Source: Candidatus Woesearchaeota archaeon
GTDB lineage: Archaea; Nanobdellota; Nanobdellia; Woesearchaeales; GW2011-AR9
Length of the DNA stretch: 64,000 bases
Direction of reading: 5' to 3'
Assembly (NCBI GenBank): GCA_018696595.1
Contig: JABHQW010000008.1
Coordinates: 363,758-427,757, forward strand
A model generated the notes under the pieces. It did no database searches. It was given only the letters and a program-made list of their open reading frames with translations, and was not told the origin of the DNA. Below, one piece after another: positions 32,697 through 41,967 of the stretch; positions within the stretch are counted from its first letter, which is position 1, and each line of letters begins with the position of its first letter. A program made the position numbers and the translations under genes.

Positions 32697-33992
32697 ATGA
32701 GAAAAATAAATTCATTAATATTGGTTGTTTGTTTTGCTTTAGTTATGGCACTACCTTTAGTTTCTGCTGCAACTAATTATGGTTTTCCTAATGTTGAAAC
32801 AACATTATTATCTCAAGATCCCGATCCTGTAGAACCAGGACAAATTGTGAAAGTTAAATTCAAAATTGAAAATGATGGAAAAAAAACGGGTGAAGATGTA
32901 ATTGTTAAAGTTCTTCCTAAATTTCCTTTTTCTAGTTATGATGGCATTGTTGAAAAAAATATCGGAAAACTTCTTGCTTCTTCTGGTACGGATGCAACAG
33001 TTGTTGAGTTTAGATTAAAGGTTGATGAAAAAGCAGCCGAAGGAGATACAGAATTAGAACTTATTGTTTTAATAGATGAGGGCTTAGGAAAAAGTTACAC
33101 TAATGATGAGTTTTTAATAAATATTCAAACCCATGATGCGGTTTTAGACATTACTTCAATTAGTTCAAACCCAAAACAAATTGCTCCTGGAGAAAGTGCA
33201 GAAGTAAACATTATGGTTAAGAACTTAGCCGACTCATTGTTAAAAGATATCAAATTTAAATTAGATTTCGATGATGACGATTTACCTTTAGCACCTTATC
33301 AATCCTCTTCCGAAAGAAGAATTTCTCAATTACAATCTAATTATCAAAATAGTCTAAGCTTTAATGTTATTGCTGATCCTGAGGCCACTCCTGGTCTATA
33401 CAAAGTACCCGTAACAATAACCTATAATGATGAGAATGGCAATGCTTATTCTGTAAGTGACATTTTAGCTGTTACAGTGGGAGAAATTCCTAAACTTAAA
33501 GCTTACATTAAGAAAAGTGCAGTTTTACAAGCAAAATCAGAAGGAAAAATTACTTTAGAAATTGCTAATTCTGGTAGTTCTAACATTAAGTTTTTAGAAA
33601 TTACTTTATTGCCTTCTGACGATTATCAATTAGTTTCTACTACTAATTACTTTTATATGGGGGATGTTGATTCTGATGACACTGAAAGTGAGGAAGTTGA
33701 TATCTACATTAACAAGAAGGTTGAAACTTTGCATGTTCCAATGCTTTTGAAGTATACTGATGCAAACAACAAACCTTTTCAGCAACAATTTGATCTAGAA
33801 ATGAATCTTTATTCTTCTTCCGAATTAAAGAAGTTTGGATTGGTTGAAAGTAGTAGTGCGGGAATTTACTTTTTGATAATTGTGTTGGGCGTTATTGGTT
33901 TTATTCTTTACAGAAGTTATAAGAAAGATCCTGACAAGTTTTCTAGGAGATGGAAGAGAAGATTATCTTTCAGATTCAGAAAAAAGAAATAA
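32697..33992 (+). CDS. Surface protein with CARDB/Ig-like domains of a MacB-like exporter locus
   Basis: 431 residues from the third in-frame start, ATG 32697, because GGTGAT ends 4 nt before it; a GTG and an ATG upstream overlap that site. A signal peptide (MRKINSLILVV...LVSAA) is followed by several beta-sandwich domains of the COG1361/CARDB type. Examples are VKVKFKIENDGKKTGEDVIVKV, VNIMVKNLADSLLKDIKFKL, and GKITLEIANSGSSNIKFLEI. One transmembrane helix lies near 393-412, followed by a basic C-terminal tail (RSYKKDPDKFSRRWKRRLSF). The body is outside. Placed before two MacB-type permeases and an ATPase, it is probably the extracellular partner of that ABC system. Confidence 0.78.
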   Translation: MRKINSLILVVCFALVMALPLVSAATNYGFPNVETTLLSQDPDPVEPGQIVKVKFKIENDGKKTGEDVIVKVLPKFPFSSYDGIVEKNIGKLLASSGTDATVVEFRLKVDEKAAEGDTELELIVLIDEGLGKSYTNDEFLINIQTHDAVLDITSISSNPKQIAPGESAEVNIMVKNLADSLLKDIKFKLDFDDDDLPLAPYQSSSERRISQLQSNYQNSLSFNVIADPEATPGLYKVPVTITYNDENGNAYSVSDILAVTVGEIPKLKAYIKKSAVLQAKSEGKITLEIANSGSSNIKFLEITLLPSDDYQLVSTTNYFYMGDVDSDDTESEEVDIYINKKVETLHVPMLLKYTDANNKPFQQQFDLEMNLYSSSELKKFGLVESSSAGIYFLIIVLGVIGFILYRSYKKDPDKFSRRWKRRLSFRFRKKK

Positions 33993-34041
33993 TTAGAGAA
34001 CAACAATATTAAAATAGGGTTTTATTATATCCATATACACA

Positions 34042-35256
34042 ATGATAAGAGACTACTTTAGGTTAGCATATAAAAGTGCCAAACAAAGAAAGATGCGTTC
34101 TTGGCTAACTATGATTGGTATTTTTATTGGTATTGCTGCCGTTGTGGCTTTAGTTTCTCTTTCTCAAGGTTTACAAACCGCTATTGCTGAACAGTTTGTA
34201 GGTTTAGGTTCTGATAAAATAATTATTCAGGGAATCAGTTCTGGTTTTGGTCCTCCTGGGACAGGTGTTGAAGTTCCTTTAACTATTAATGATCGGGAAG
34301 TTCTTGAAAAGGTTAAAGGTATTGATAATGTTGTTGGTAGATTAGTTCGTTCTGTTAAAATAGAATCCAATGATGAAGTTAAATATTCATTTGGTGCTTC
34401 TCTTCCAGAAGATAGTGAAGATATTGATTTAGCAGTTGAGGCTAATAATTATAAGATTGGTCAAGGTCGCTTGCTTAAGAAAGGGGACAAATACAAAGTA
34501 ATGATTGGACACAACTTTGCAGAAGATTTCTTTGATAACAGTTTAGAAGTAAGAGATAAAGTTTTAATTGAAGATTTTGATTTTAAGATCGTTGGGATTT
34601 TAAAGAAATCAGGGAACCCTCAACAGGACGAAACCATAGTAATTCCTGAAGCCGCAATGAGAGAAATCTTGGGAATCGAAGAAACTTATGATATTATACC
34701 TGCAAAAATCAGTGCTGGTGAAGATCTTACAATAATTACAGAAAGAGCGAAAAAAGAATTAAGAAAATATCGTAATGTGGAAGAAGGTAAAGAAGATTTT
34801 ACAATTCAAACTCCTGAAAGTCTTTTGGCTACTCTTAATACCATTTTATTAATCGTACAAGGTGTCCTAGTTGGTATTGCTGCAATTTCTCTTGTTGTTG
34901 GTGGTATAGGAATTATGAACACGATGTATACTGCTGTTTTAGAAAGAACTAAAGAAATCGGTGTGATGAAAGCAATTGGCGCTAGGAATTGGGAAATTAT
35001 GTCTATCTTTGTTATTGAATCCGGGATGTTGGGCGTGATTGGTGGAATCATTGGGGTAAGTTTAGGTTTTGGAATTAGTAAATCAGTTGAACTTATTGCC
35101 TTCCAAATTTATGGTAGCTTTTTAATAAGAGCAGATTTTAATTTGGGGTTGTTGATTGGAATGTTAACATTTGGATTTGTTATTGGGGCTTTGTCTGGTT
35201 GGTTCCCAGCAAGACAAGCGGCTGCTTTGAAACCGGTGGATGCATTAAGAAAATAA
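34042..35256 (+). CDS. ABC transporter permease, MacB/FtsX type
   Basis: 404 residues. An N-terminal helix (WLTMIGIFIGIAAVVALVSL), a 230-residue extracytoplasmic domain, and three C-terminal helices with the FtsX-domain signature (GGIGIMNTMYTAVLERTKEIGVMKAIGA) give the 4-helix topology of MacB and LolC-type permeases. It closes SGWFPARQAAALKPVDALRK. The domain order and the coupling-helix motif TKEIGVMKAIGA are intact. It pairs with a 36% or so similar-looking permease immediately downstream (2-nt gap), giving a heterodimer. Such exporters move peptides, lipids or lipoproteins and use a separate ATPase, encoded two genes down. The cargo is unknown. Confidence 0.9.
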   Translation: MIRDYFRLAYKSAKQRKMRSWLTMIGIFIGIAAVVALVSLSQGLQTAIAEQFVGLGSDKIIIQGISSGFGPPGTGVEVPLTINDREVLEKVKGIDNVVGRLVRSVKIESNDEVKYSFGASLPEDSEDIDLAVEANNYKIGQGRLLKKGDKYKVMIGHNFAEDFFDNSLEVRDKVLIEDFDFKIVGILKKSGNPQQDETIVIPEAAMREILGIEETYDIIPAKISAGEDLTIITERAKKELRKYRNVEEGKEDFTIQTPESLLATLNTILLIVQGVLVGIAAISLVVGGIGIMNTMYTAVLERTKEIGVMKAIGARNWEIMSIFVIESGMLGVIGGIIGVSLGFGISKSVELIAFQIYGSFLIRADFNLGLLIGMLTFGFVIGALSGWFPARQAAALKPVDALRK

Positions 35257-35257
35257 A

Positions 35258-36469
35258 ATGATAAAAGACTATTTCAAAATACCAGCAAAGGAAATCAGAA
35301 GAAGGAAGTTACGTAGTTGGTTAACTCTTATCGGTATTTTCATTGGTATTGCTGCGATTGTTTCTTTGATTACTTTAGGTCAGGGTTTAGAGAATGCAAT
35401 TGAAAAACAGTTCTCTGCTTTGGGAAAAGATAAATTGTTCATTCTACCAAAAGGGGGATTCTTTGGAATGGGTTCTTCAGAATTACTTACAGAAGATGAC
35501 TTAGAATTGGTTCAGGGTACTTCTGGTGTTAAGATTGCTACTGGTCTTACGCAAGGTTTCGCTAAATCTGAATTTAATGATTTGGTTCATTATGGTTTCA
35601 TTTCAGGGATTTCTACGGATCCTGAAGAAAGAGCTTTAGTGTGGGATGCACAGACTTATGGAATGGCGGAAGGGAGATTGTTAAGGAAAGGTGATAAGTT
35701 CAAAACAATCTTGGGTTATGAATATTCTTTGCCTAATTTATTTGATAAGAGAGTAGAATTGGGAGATAAAATTTTACTACATAATAAAGAGTTTAAGGTG
35801 GTGGGGTTCTTGGAAAAGATTGGTTCTCCCCCTGATGATCAAGCAGCGATTATCCCTTTAGATGCATACGAGGAAGTATTTGATTCTAATAATGAACTCA
35901 ATTTTATTATTGCTCAAACTAAATTGGCAGAAGATCCTTTTTTAGTTGCTGAAGATATAGAAGAAGAATTAAGGGACGATCATCGTCTTGATGAAGGCGA
36001 AGAGGATTTTGAGATTCAAACTCCTGAACAATTTGCAGAAACTTTTGGAGTTATCTTAGATATTGTCCAAATTGTTTTAATTGGTATTGCAGGAATTGCA
36101 CTTTTGGTTGGTGGTATCGGGATTATGAATACCATGTTCACTGCTGTTTTACAGAGAACGAAAGAGATTGGAATTATGAAAGCTATTGGGGCAAGAAACT
36201 CTCACATTTTATACTTATTTTTAGTTGAGTCGGGATTGTATGGTATTCTGGGGGGTTTAATTGGAGTTACTCTAGGAATCGGGTTTGCTAAACTTACTGA
36301 ATTTGCTTTTGTTCAAGCAGTAGGGCCAGCATTCTTAGTAATAACCATTGATTGGGTTCTTATAATTGGAACATTAATTTTTTCATTTTTAATTGGTGTT
36401 CTTTCTGGAATTGCTCCTGCAAGAAGAGCATCTAAATTGAATCCTGTAGATTCGCTAAGGTATGAATAG
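35258..36469 (+). CDS. ABC transporter permease, MacB/FtsX type (second subunit)
   Basis: 403 residues with the same layout as the preceding permease: N-terminal helix WLTLIGIFIGIAAIVSLI, large outside domain with GISTDPEERALVWDAQTYGMAEGRLL, and the C-terminal FtsX domain (GGIGIMNTMFTAVLQRTKEIGIMKAIGA). It ends LSGIAPARRASKLNPVDSLRYE. The gap of 2 nt to the upstream permease and the parallel sequence suggest a gene duplication that produced a heterodimeric pore. The ATPase gene follows after 40 nt. In DPANN genomes such two-permease loci next to Ig-like surface proteins are common, but cargo and direction are inferred from MacB relatives, not shown. Confidence 0.9.
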   Translation: MIKDYFKIPAKEIRRRKLRSWLTLIGIFIGIAAIVSLITLGQGLENAIEKQFSALGKDKLFILPKGGFFGMGSSELLTEDDLELVQGTSGVKIATGLTQGFAKSEFNDLVHYGFISGISTDPEERALVWDAQTYGMAEGRLLRKGDKFKTILGYEYSLPNLFDKRVELGDKILLHNKEFKVVGFLEKIGSPPDDQAAIIPLDAYEEVFDSNNELNFIIAQTKLAEDPFLVAEDIEEELRDDHRLDEGEEDFEIQTPEQFAETFGVILDIVQIVLIGIAGIALLVGGIGIMNTMFTAVLQRTKEIGIMKAIGARNSHILYLFLVESGLYGILGGLIGVTLGIGFAKLTEFAFVQAVGPAFLVITIDWVLIIGTLIFSFLIGVLSGIAPARRASKLNPVDSLRYE

Positions 36470-36509
36470 AAAGTTAAATAAAATATAAAAGAAGGAATAA
36501 CAAAATATT

Positions 36510-37217
36510 ATGAAAAAAACAAAATACCCTTTGATTGAACTTAAAGAAGTTTGGAAAACTTATTACATCGGGAAAGTTTCTTTAGATGTGCTTAAGGGGG
36601 TTGATTTAGTGATTAACAAAGGAGAGTTTGTTGTTATTGTTGGTCCTTCTGGATCTGGTAAAAGTACAATGATGAATCAAGTTGGTGTCTTAGACGTACC
36701 AACAAGTGGAACAATCAATCTTAATGGGGTTGACATTTCTACGTTAACTGAATCTGATTTGGCGCAATTAAGGGGGAAAACAATTGGTTTTGTATTTCAA
36801 CAGTTTAATTTAATTCCAACCTTAACTGCTTTAGAAAATGTTACTTTACCAACAATTTTTCAGAATGTTCCAGAATTGGAAAGGTTGGGGAAAGCTAAAG
36901 AACTATTACAAATGGTCGATTTAGGAGACAGAATGAACCATAAACCTAATGAATTAAGTGGTGGACAACAGCAAAGAGTAGCAATTGCTCGTGCTTTGGT
37001 TAATGATCCCGAAATTATTTTGGCTGATGAGCCAACTGGAAACCTAGATTCTAAGTCAGGACAACAAGTAATGGATTTTCTTGCTAATTTACATACAAAA
37101 GAAGGTAAAACTATAATTCTGGTGACTCACGATTTAGAGTTAGTAAGGTATGCTCAGAAAGTGGTTTATCTGAAAGACGGTGAAGTTGTTAAGATTAAGA
37201 AGAATCATCGGGGATGA
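36510..37217 (+). CDS. ABC transporter ATP-binding protein, MacB/LolD type
   Basis: 235 residues. Walker A is GPSGSGKSTMMNQVG, Q-loop GFVFQQFNLIPTLTALENV, signature LSGGQQQRVAIARALVNDPEIILADEPTGNLDS (contains Walker B) and the switch His in VTHDLE. The Gln-rich LSGGQQQRVA and the LDVPTSGTINLNG loop are typical of the LolD/MacB group, which works with FtsX-type permeases. It completes the operon 32697-37217 (surface protein, two permeases, ATPase). The ATPase sits in the cytoplasm on the permease dimer. A small A/T-rich gap follows before the next gene, which has its own TATA box (about 37289-37297). Confidence 0.94.
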   Translation: MKKTKYPLIELKEVWKTYYIGKVSLDVLKGVDLVINKGEFVVIVGPSGSGKSTMMNQVGVLDVPTSGTINLNGVDISTLTESDLAQLRGKTIGFVFQQFNLIPTLTALENVTLPTIFQNVPELERLGKAKELLQMVDLGDRMNHKPNELSGGQQQRVAIARALVNDPEIILADEPTGNLDSKSGQQVMDFLANLHTKEGKTIILVTHDLELVRYAQKVVYLKDGEVVKIKKNHRG

Positions 37218-37333
37218 TTTTTTTTCTAGTTTTAAGTGTTTTGTGATGGTTAAATAGTAAAATATCTTTTAAACTAGCTAAATCTTTATAAATCATGATA
37301 TGGAGTAACAGGTAAAAGGGTGAGGTGAGCTTC

Positions 37334-38938
37334 ATGGAACAAAAACAATTAGATGAAGAAGATACTTTTTTTGGTGAAGAATTCATTGAGGAAGATACTC
37401 CTAAGAAGGAACTCAAAGAAGAGAAACCACTAAAAAAAGAGAAATCAAAAGCTTCTACAAAAAAAACAGTTAAAAAAGAAGCGGCAGATAAAATGGAAAC
37501 AAAAGAAGAACCGAAAACGGTTATTATTGATGAGAATGATAAAGAAGTTAAAGATAACACTGAAGAAGTGAAAATAACTTCTACTAAGGAACCAATTAAA
37601 GAAGAACCAAAAGCTGAACCAAAAGCTGAAACAATAGCACCAATTGATCCTTGGGCTGATGAAGATGAAGACGAAGGTGGGATGTTTAAAAGTACTTCTT
37701 CTTGGAAATTGATCTCCGGAATTTTGATTATATTACTGATAGTCTCAGTTTATACAAACGGATTTGGATTAGCAGCAAGCAATGGTCTAGGGGATGATAT
37801 CTCTTTAACAGAAGCTGAGGTTAAAGCGTTAGGTTATGTAAATAATAATCTATTACAAGCACCATTTGTGGCGGAATTAACTAGTTCTGAAGATGCTGGC
37901 AATTTGTATAAAGTGACTTTAAGTGTAGCTGGACAAACAGTTGATTCTTACATTACAAAAGATGGTAGTTTATTTTTTCCACAAGGATTTGAAACTGTTG
38001 AAGCGGCTGTTGAAGCAGTAGAAGTTTCTATGGACGATGATACTGTTAAAGGAGATGCTAATGCGCCTGTAACAATTATTGAGTTTAGTGACTTTGAATG
38101 TCCTTTCTGTGGCAAGTATGTTTCAGAAACATATCCTCAGATTGTTAAGGATTACATTGAGACTGGTAAGGTTAAGTATGTATTTAGGGACTTCCCATTA
38201 GATTTCCATCCTAGTGCTCAGAAAGCAGCAGAAGCCGCTGAATGTGCAGGAGAACAAGGAAAGTATTGGGAAATGCATGATGTTTTGTTTGAGAATCAAG
38301 ATGCATTAGAAGTAGAGACCCTCAAAATGTATGCAGTTAGTCTTGGTTTAGATACTGCTGAGTTTAATAGCTGTTTAGATTCTGGAGCAATGGCCGAAGA
38401 AGTTAAGAAAGACTTAGCTGACGGTCAAGCTTATGGGGTTTCAGGAACACCTGGATTTTTCATTAACGGAAAATTAATATCCGGTGCACAACCTTTTGAA
38501 GCGTTTAAACAAGAGATCGAAGCGGCTTTAGTTGAAGCTTCCGGTGAAGTAGTTGAGACAGAAGAGCCAGTTGTTGTTGAAGAACCAGTTGTAGAAGTGG
38601 TGGTTGAACCCGAAACAGAAGTTGTAGTGGCAGATCCAGTAGTTGAGGAACCAGTTGTTGTAGCACCTGTTGGAGAGTTAAAAGTTGTTCCAGTTACAGC
38701 AAAGAAATGGATGTTCGGACCTAACCAAATTGTTGCTAATGTGGGTGATACTGTTCAATTAAATATTGTCCCTAATGGATTAGATTTTACTTTTGCTTTG
38801 CCAGCGTTTGGGCTTGAACAAGAGATTGTTGGTCCTACAACCGTTGAGTTTACTGTTGATACAGTTGGTGAGTTTGAGTTCAAATGTAGCAGTTGTGAAG
38901 ATTGGCGAGGAATGATTGGAACTATAGTTGTTGAGTAA
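37334..38938 (+). CDS. Membrane-anchored DsbA-like thioredoxin fused to a degenerate cupredoxin
   Basis: 534 residues from ATG 37334, after ribosome site GAGGTGA; a GTG upstream overlaps it. Residues 1-117 are Lys/Glu-rich and cytoplasmic. A transmembrane helix lies near 125-147. Residues 150-210 are a small extracellular domain. The DsbA-like domain (about 225-400) has ITIIEFSDFECPFCGKY with active-site Cys256 and Cys259, and GVSGTPGFFING (cis-Pro). A Val/Glu/Pro spacer (about 405-450) leads to a cupredoxin-like domain (about 455-534). It resembles COX2 (LDFTFALPAFGLEQEI) but the copper site is broken: CSSCEDWRGM lacks the His ligands. It could introduce or exchange disulfides in exported proteins. 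Four lines of sequence support the order; the function of the last domain is unknown. Confidence 0.85.
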   Translation: MEQKQLDEEDTFFGEEFIEEDTPKKELKEEKPLKKEKSKASTKKTVKKEAADKMETKEEPKTVIIDENDKEVKDNTEEVKITSTKEPIKEEPKAEPKAETIAPIDPWADEDEDEGGMFKSTSSWKLISGILIILLIVSVYTNGFGLAASNGLGDDISLTEAEVKALGYVNNNLLQAPFVAELTSSEDAGNLYKVTLSVAGQTVDSYITKDGSLFFPQGFETVEAAVEAVEVSMDDDTVKGDANAPVTIIEFSDFECPFCGKYVSETYPQIVKDYIETGKVKYVFRDFPLDFHPSAQKAAEAAECAGEQGKYWEMHDVLFENQDALEVETLKMYAVSLGLDTAEFNSCLDSGAMAEEVKKDLADGQAYGVSGTPGFFINGKLISGAQPFEAFKQEIEAALVEASGEVVETEEPVVVEEPVVEVVVEPETEVVVADPVVEEPVVVAPVGELKVVPVTAKKWMFGPNQIVANVGDTVQLNIVPNGLDFTFALPAFGLEQEIVGPTTVEFTVDTVGEFEFKCSSCEDWRGMIGTIVVE

Positions 38939-38949
38939 AAACCAAAAAG

Positions 38950-38980
38950 CTTTTATTATCTTTTTCTTTTTCTTTTTTTT
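38950..38980 (+). terminator. T-rich tract between the DsbA fusion and the next gene
   Basis: A run of T with occasional C and A (about 28 of 31 bases pyrimidine) directly before the next start codon. It may terminate the DsbA-fusion transcript in archaeal fashion. It also leaves the next gene without a ribosome site. Confidence 0.4.
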
Positions 38981-39499
38981 ATGCGTAAAAAGAAGGAAAA
39001 ATTGTTCAGTAAGATTATCATTGTTTTATTCTTAATCATGATTGCTGTTGGGTTTATGATCCCGGGGTCTATTGATTCTAATAATGACTCTCAAGGTTAT
39101 GTTGAGCCAAGAATCTGTCAAGTTGATGTTGATTGCTATTTGATTTGTGAGGATAAGCCCGTTAAAGTGTTATGCTCTCAGAATTTATGCGTTCAGAATA
39201 CTTGTGAAGAAGGAAATTATTATTCTTTTAATGACAATCCTTTAAGTTTCGAGTTGGTTGTTGAGGGAAATGGTACTTCTCTTGATCTAATTGGAAAAGA
39301 TGAAGATCTTTTTGTTAAATTTAGTGGCAACCAAGTTAGTCTGTATTCTTCTGGATTATCTCTTGGCCATGTTTTAGAGAAAGTCGGAATGAAAATAGAT
39401 TCTGAATTTTCAATGGTTTACGTTAACAATGAACAGAATTATGCTTACTCTGAGTTTGTTCCTAAAGAAGGAGATAGTGTTAAGATTGTTTATGAGTAA
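38981..39499 (+). CDS. Single-pass membrane protein of unknown function (172 aa)
   Basis: No family recognised. A basic start (MRKKKEKLFSK) is followed by a transmembrane helix (IIIVLFLIMIAVGFMIPG, about 12-30), then an extracellular region. This has four cysteines (ICQVDVDCYLICED, VLCSQNLCVQNTCEE, up to about residue 78) resembling a small disulfide-bonded ribbon, and a beta-rich C-terminus (FELVVEGNGTSLDLIG, VSLYSSGLSLGHVLEKVG). The product would be another disulfide-bearing surface protein. It follows the DsbA-like fusion by 42 nt of T-rich DNA, which is suggestive of a functional link, such as a folding client. No ribosome site is visible. Confidence 0.5.
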   Translation: MRKKKEKLFSKIIIVLFLIMIAVGFMIPGSIDSNNDSQGYVEPRICQVDVDCYLICEDKPVKVLCSQNLCVQNTCEEGNYYSFNDNPLSFELVVEGNGTSLDLIGKDEDLFVKFSGNQVSLYSSGLSLGHVLEKVGMKIDSEFSMVYVNNEQNYAYSEFVPKEGDSVKIVYE

Positions 39500-39510
39500 G
39501 TTTTATATAT

Positions 39511-39531
39511 CTTCTTCTTCTTCTTCTTCTT
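39511..39531. repeat. (CTT)7 microsatellite
   Basis: Seven CTT units in the spacer between two small surface-protein genes, upstream of the lipoprotein gene. Length could vary by slippage, which might alter spacing of the promoter or leader. Likely neutral. Confidence 0.75.
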
Positions 39532-39565
39532 AATAAATATTTAATAAAAAATGAGGCTGATATAT

Positions 39566-40513
39566 ATGAAAAAGATAATTTTAATGTTAAGTTTATTGGT
39601 AATTGCAATGTTTTTAGTTGGTTGTACTGGGGAAGTTTCTGATGAAGAACTCAATGCTGAATTGGAAGAACTCTCTGATGAAGAGTTTCTTGATGTTATT
39701 TCTGATGAAGAACCCGGTGCTTTAGCAGGACAAGCTCGTGCTATACCTATAAGTAGAGTAAGATCAAAAATTAAAAAATTAACCTGGACATGTACTGAAA
39801 GTGATGGACAAGTTATTTATGATTCTTCTTTTGGTTCCAAGTTAATGGAAAGAAATATGTGTTTAGGTAATAATCTTAATGTGATTTACTGTGATGGAAA
39901 TGAACTGAGGTGGGACAAACTTGCTGTTTGCAACAATGGTTGTGAAAATGGCGCTTGTATTGGGGAGTTTCCAAATAATAAACTTACGTTGTACCAAAAT
40001 AATGTTTACAAGGCCATTATAAAAGCAGAGGGGACCAGTTATCCTTTCTATTTTGATATTATAAAAGAAGAATTAACGTTAACTTATTCAGGCAATAATG
40101 TAGCTTATAAATTAGAAAAGTCAGCAAATGGCAATTATGAGGATAATTTTAAGATTGGTGGTGTATCTTATTCTGTACTTTTAGATTTTAGTATTATTAA
40201 TCAAACTAAGATTGTTTTAAATAATTGGCCTGGGACTGATGGAATGATGAAATCTGCATTATACTTAGATGATACCTACTCTAATTCTTTCAAATTAAAA
40301 GGAACCAGTAACTCTTATTATTTTGATTTTGAAGAAGAGAAATTGATATTTAATTATTGGGAGAATAATGTAATCAAAAAGTTAGCAATGGAAAAATTTG
40401 GTGATGTGTATGTTGGTACTTTTAAAGTTGGCGGAATGTCTTATCCAGTAACTGTGGACTTTAGTTTTGATTCTCCTGTGATGACTTTGTTTGGTTGGCC
40501 AGGAACTTCATAA
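39566..40513 (+). CDS. Lipoprotein with two repeated beta-rich domains
   Basis: 315 residues from ATG 39566, which lies 9 nt after GAGG; an ATG at 39551 precedes that site and is less likely. The signal ends in lipobox LVGCTGE, so lipidated Cys is predicted. An acidic linker (about 20-60: DEELNAELEELSDEEF) precedes a Cys-containing module (WTCTES, NMCLGNN, YCDGNE, CNNGCENGACIG). Two similar beta-rich domains follow. They start near 140 (VYKAIIKAEGTSYPFYFDI) and near 230 (YSNSFKLKGTSNSYYFDF), each ending in a Trp-Pro-Gly-Thr element (NNWPGTDG, FGWPGTS). The duplication is clear by eye. No family or function is recognised. Confidence 0.62.
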   Translation: MKKIILMLSLLVIAMFLVGCTGEVSDEELNAELEELSDEEFLDVISDEEPGALAGQARAIPISRVRSKIKKLTWTCTESDGQVIYDSSFGSKLMERNMCLGNNLNVIYCDGNELRWDKLAVCNNGCENGACIGEFPNNKLTLYQNNVYKAIIKAEGTSYPFYFDIIKEELTLTYSGNNVAYKLEKSANGNYEDNFKIGGVSYSVLLDFSIINQTKIVLNNWPGTDGMMKSALYLDDTYSNSFKLKGTSNSYYFDFEEEKLIFNYWENNVIKKLAMEKFGDVYVGTFKVGGMSYPVTVDFSFDSPVMTLFGWPGTS

Positions 40514-40537
40514 ATTTTTTCTTTCTTTTCTTTTTTC
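40514..40537 (+). terminator. T-rich terminator
   Basis: A T-tract with scattered A and C right after the stop codon of the lipoprotein gene, before the promoter of the malic enzyme. Typical archaeal T-tract termination. Confidence 0.45.
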
Positions 40538-40575
40538 AATTATGCATTCTTTTCTATAATCATCACACGCCCATA

Positions 40576-40587
40576 ATATTTATAAAT
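40576..40587 (+). promoter_or_regulatory. TATA box of the malic enzyme gene
   Basis: ATATTTATAAAT is centred about 28 bp before the ATG at 40610; a leaderless transcript is expected. Confidence 0.65.
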
Positions 40588-40609
40588 AGATGATTCTCTA
40601 TCTTTTGTT

Positions 40610-41896
40610 ATGGATGAAAAACAAAAATCATTAAATTATCACTCTCAAAAAATACCTGGGAAAATAACTGTAGTTCCTACTAAACCTTGCACTACTGCAG
40701 AAGAATTATCTTTAGCTTATACTCCTGGTGTTGCTGAACCCTGTTTGGAAATAAAAAATAATCCTACAGATGCTTACAAATACACTGCTAGGGGAAATTT
40801 GGTCGCTGTAATAAGTAATGGCACTGCGGTTTTGGGTTTGGGAAACATTGGTGCTCTTGCTGGTAAACCAGTTATGGAAGGCAAGGGAGTTTTATTTAAG
40901 AGATTTTCAGGGGTTGATGTTTTTGATTTAGAGATTAATGAAACAGATCCTCAAAAATTTATTGAAATCGTTGCTTCTTTAGAACCTACTTTTGGTGGAA
41001 TTAATCTTGAAGATATTAAAGCCCCCGAATGTTTCCAGATTGAAGAAGAATTAATTAAGAAAATGAATATTCCTGTTTTTCACGATGATCAACATGGTAC
41101 TGCAGTAATTACGGCTGCTGGTTTGTTAAATGCTTTGCAAATTGCTAAGAAAAAAATTGAAGAAGTGAAGATGGTTTTTTCTGGTGCGGGAGCAGCAGCG
41201 ATTGCTTGTGCAAATCTTTTGGTTGATTTGGGTGCAAAGAAAGAAAATATTTTCATGTTTGATAGTAAAGGTCTTTTGACAAGGGGGAGGTTACCAGAAC
41301 TGAATAAATATAAAGCTAAATTTGTTCAAGAAAATAATCACAGTTTAACAGATGCTTTTGTTGGAGCAGACGTTTTTATTGGCGTTTCTAAAGGCAATAT
41401 TATTTCTCAGGAAATGGTTAAGTCGATGGCTAAATTGCCAATTGTTTTTGCAATGGCTAATCCTACCCCTGAGATCTCTTATTTAGATGCTAAAGAAGCG
41501 GTTCCAGAGACCATCATGGCTACTGGTCGTTCAGATTATCCTAACCAGGTTAATAATGTCCTTGGCTTTCCTTTTATCTTTCGTGGGGCTTTAGATGTAC
41601 GTGCGACCCAAATTAATAAAGAAATGAAACTTGCTGCTGTAAAGGCGTTAGCAGAATTGGCACATCAACCAGTTCCAAAAGAAGTAGTTGCTGCTTATGG
41701 TCAAGATTTTTCTTTTGGTCCAGATTATATTATCCCTAAACCTTTTGATCCTCGTGTTCTGTACCATGTTGCTCCGGCTGTGGCTAAAGCGGCCATGGAA
41801 AGTGGAGTCGCACAAAAAAATATTGATGATTTAGATCAATATAAAGAAGAATTAAAAGAATTAGCAAATAACCTTTCTCAAGGAAAGTTCTTGTAG
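40610..41896 (+). CDS. Malic enzyme (malate dehydrogenase, oxaloacetate-decarboxylating)
   Basis: 428 residues, the short bacterial/archaeal type without a phosphotransacetylase domain. The N-terminal domain has [28 protein letters not shown] and the metal-binding [12 protein letters not shown] and HDDQHGTAV. The Rossmann part has [17 protein letters not shown]. The catalytic Lys and Asp-rich motifs are in place. It converts malate to pyruvate and CO2 with NAD(P). Coenzyme preference cannot be told from motif reading. It is expressed from its own strong TATA box and is followed, 71 nt later, by a separate glutamate dehydrogenase gene, so the two may be regulated independently. In a minimal DPANN metabolism this would feed pyruvate or NADPH supply. 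Confidence 0.94.
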   Translation: MDEKQKSLNYHSQKIPGKITVVPTKPCTTAEELSLAYTPGVAEPCLEIKNNPTDAYKYTARGNLVAVISNGTAVLGLGNIGALAGKPVMEGKGVLFKRFSGVDVFDLEINETDPQKFIEIVASLEPTFGGINLEDIKAPECFQIEEELIKKMNIPVFHDDQHGTAVITAAGLLNALQIAKKKIEEVKMVFSGAGAAAIACANLLVDLGAKKENIFMFDSKGLLTRGRLPELNKYKAKFVQENNHSLTDAFVGADVFIGVSKGNIISQEMVKSMAKLPIVFAMANPTPEISYLDAKEAVPETIMATGRSDYPNQVNNVLGFPFIFRGALDVRATQINKEMKLAAVKALAELAHQPVPKEVVAAYGQDFSFGPDYIIPKPFDPRVLYHVAPAVAKAAMESGVAQKNIDDLDQYKEELKELANNLSQGKFL

Positions 41897-41936
41897 TAGT
41901 GCAATCTTATTAATTACTAATGCTCTACTCATAAAT

Positions 41937-41947
41937 CTTTATAAATA
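41937..41947 (+). promoter_or_regulatory. TATA box of the glutamate dehydrogenase gene
   Basis: CTTTATAAATA is centred about 26 bp before the ATG at 41968, predicting a leaderless mRNA. Confidence 0.65.
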
Positions 41948-41967
41948 ACTAGTTCTCTATTTTTGTT

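Noticed and set aside
39511..39531. CTT repeat as a CRISPR or regulatory array
   Set aside because: It is a simple 3-nt microsatellite with no spacers and no longer unit.
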